A DNA stretch of 5,229 nt from Chloroflexota bacterium (GTDB lineage: Bacteria; Chloroflexota; Anaerolineae; Aggregatilineales; Phototrophicaceae). Position numbers and translations under genes: made by a program. The notes under the pieces were generated by a model. The model was not told where the DNA came from. It was given only the letters and a program-made list of their open reading frames with translations, and ran no database searches. Shown one piece after another: positions 5,226 through 5,229 of the stretch. Position 1 is the stretch's first letter. Each line of letters opens with the position of its first letter. The stretch lies in the NCBI GenBank assembly GCA_023392115.1, contig JAEVZT010000545.1:1-5229 (forward strand). Direction: 5' to 3'.

Positions 5226-5229
5226 ATGC
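5226..5229 (+). CDS. Start of a further gene, cut off by the window edge
   Basis: Only the start codon and one more base are present, so the product cannot be told. A good ribosome binding site and close spacing to the primase-like gene support it. A helicase or AAA ATPase would be a usual partner of such a primase, but this is a guess from family context. Confidence 0.5.

Overview
The window looks like bacterial chromosome with high GC and dense coding. Five complete genes are supported, with a possible gene tail at the left edge and the first codon of another gene at the right edge. The style of the trypsin-like protease, the MvdD-like ATP-grasp ligase and the DQFHxGG methyltransferase suggests Chloroflexota (for example an Anaerolineae-like lineage). 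This is a guess from memory of such proteins, not a computed assignment. Three copies of GCGATCGC, the octamer best known from cyanobacteria, leave a cyanobacterial or other source open.

Left part (1-2714): this is the most interesting segment. A 527-residue protein carries an N-terminal alpha/beta-looking domain and a trypsin-like domain with a complete His-Asp-Ser triad. Its long tail holds 20-residue repeats of the type [T/K]LKFxDD, a second pair of DVKLP repeats, a PFVLSTPHHSMAW block and a Gln/Ala-rich coiled coil. After a strong hairpin without a U-tract comes an ATP-grasp ligase of the MvdC/MvdD (microviridin, graspetide) type. In graspetides such ligases join Thr/Ser/Lys side chains to Asp/Glu side chains of a precursor, often around a TxKxPSD-like core. 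The protease tail is the only substrate-like sequence visible here, so the two genes may form a graspetide-like system whose precursor is fused to a protease.

Middle part (2715-3862): a class I SAM-dependent methyltransferase with its own possible promoter and a weak ribosome binding site, probably a small-molecule enzyme. A convergent 77-residue gene follows; it encodes an acidic, single-pass membrane protein and shares a CTAG with the methyltransferase stop.

Right part (3863-5229): an intergenic region with a plausible extended -10 promoter leads into a compact DnaG-like primase/TOPRIM protein whose CHC2-type zinc finger has lost its zinc ligands. A further gene starts 20 bases after it with a good Shine-Dalgarno, so the two are probably cotranscribed. 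Such short DnaG-like proteins are common in phages, plasmids and integrated elements, so a mobile element or its remnant may begin here. No tRNA, rRNA, CRISPR array or insertion sequence was seen.
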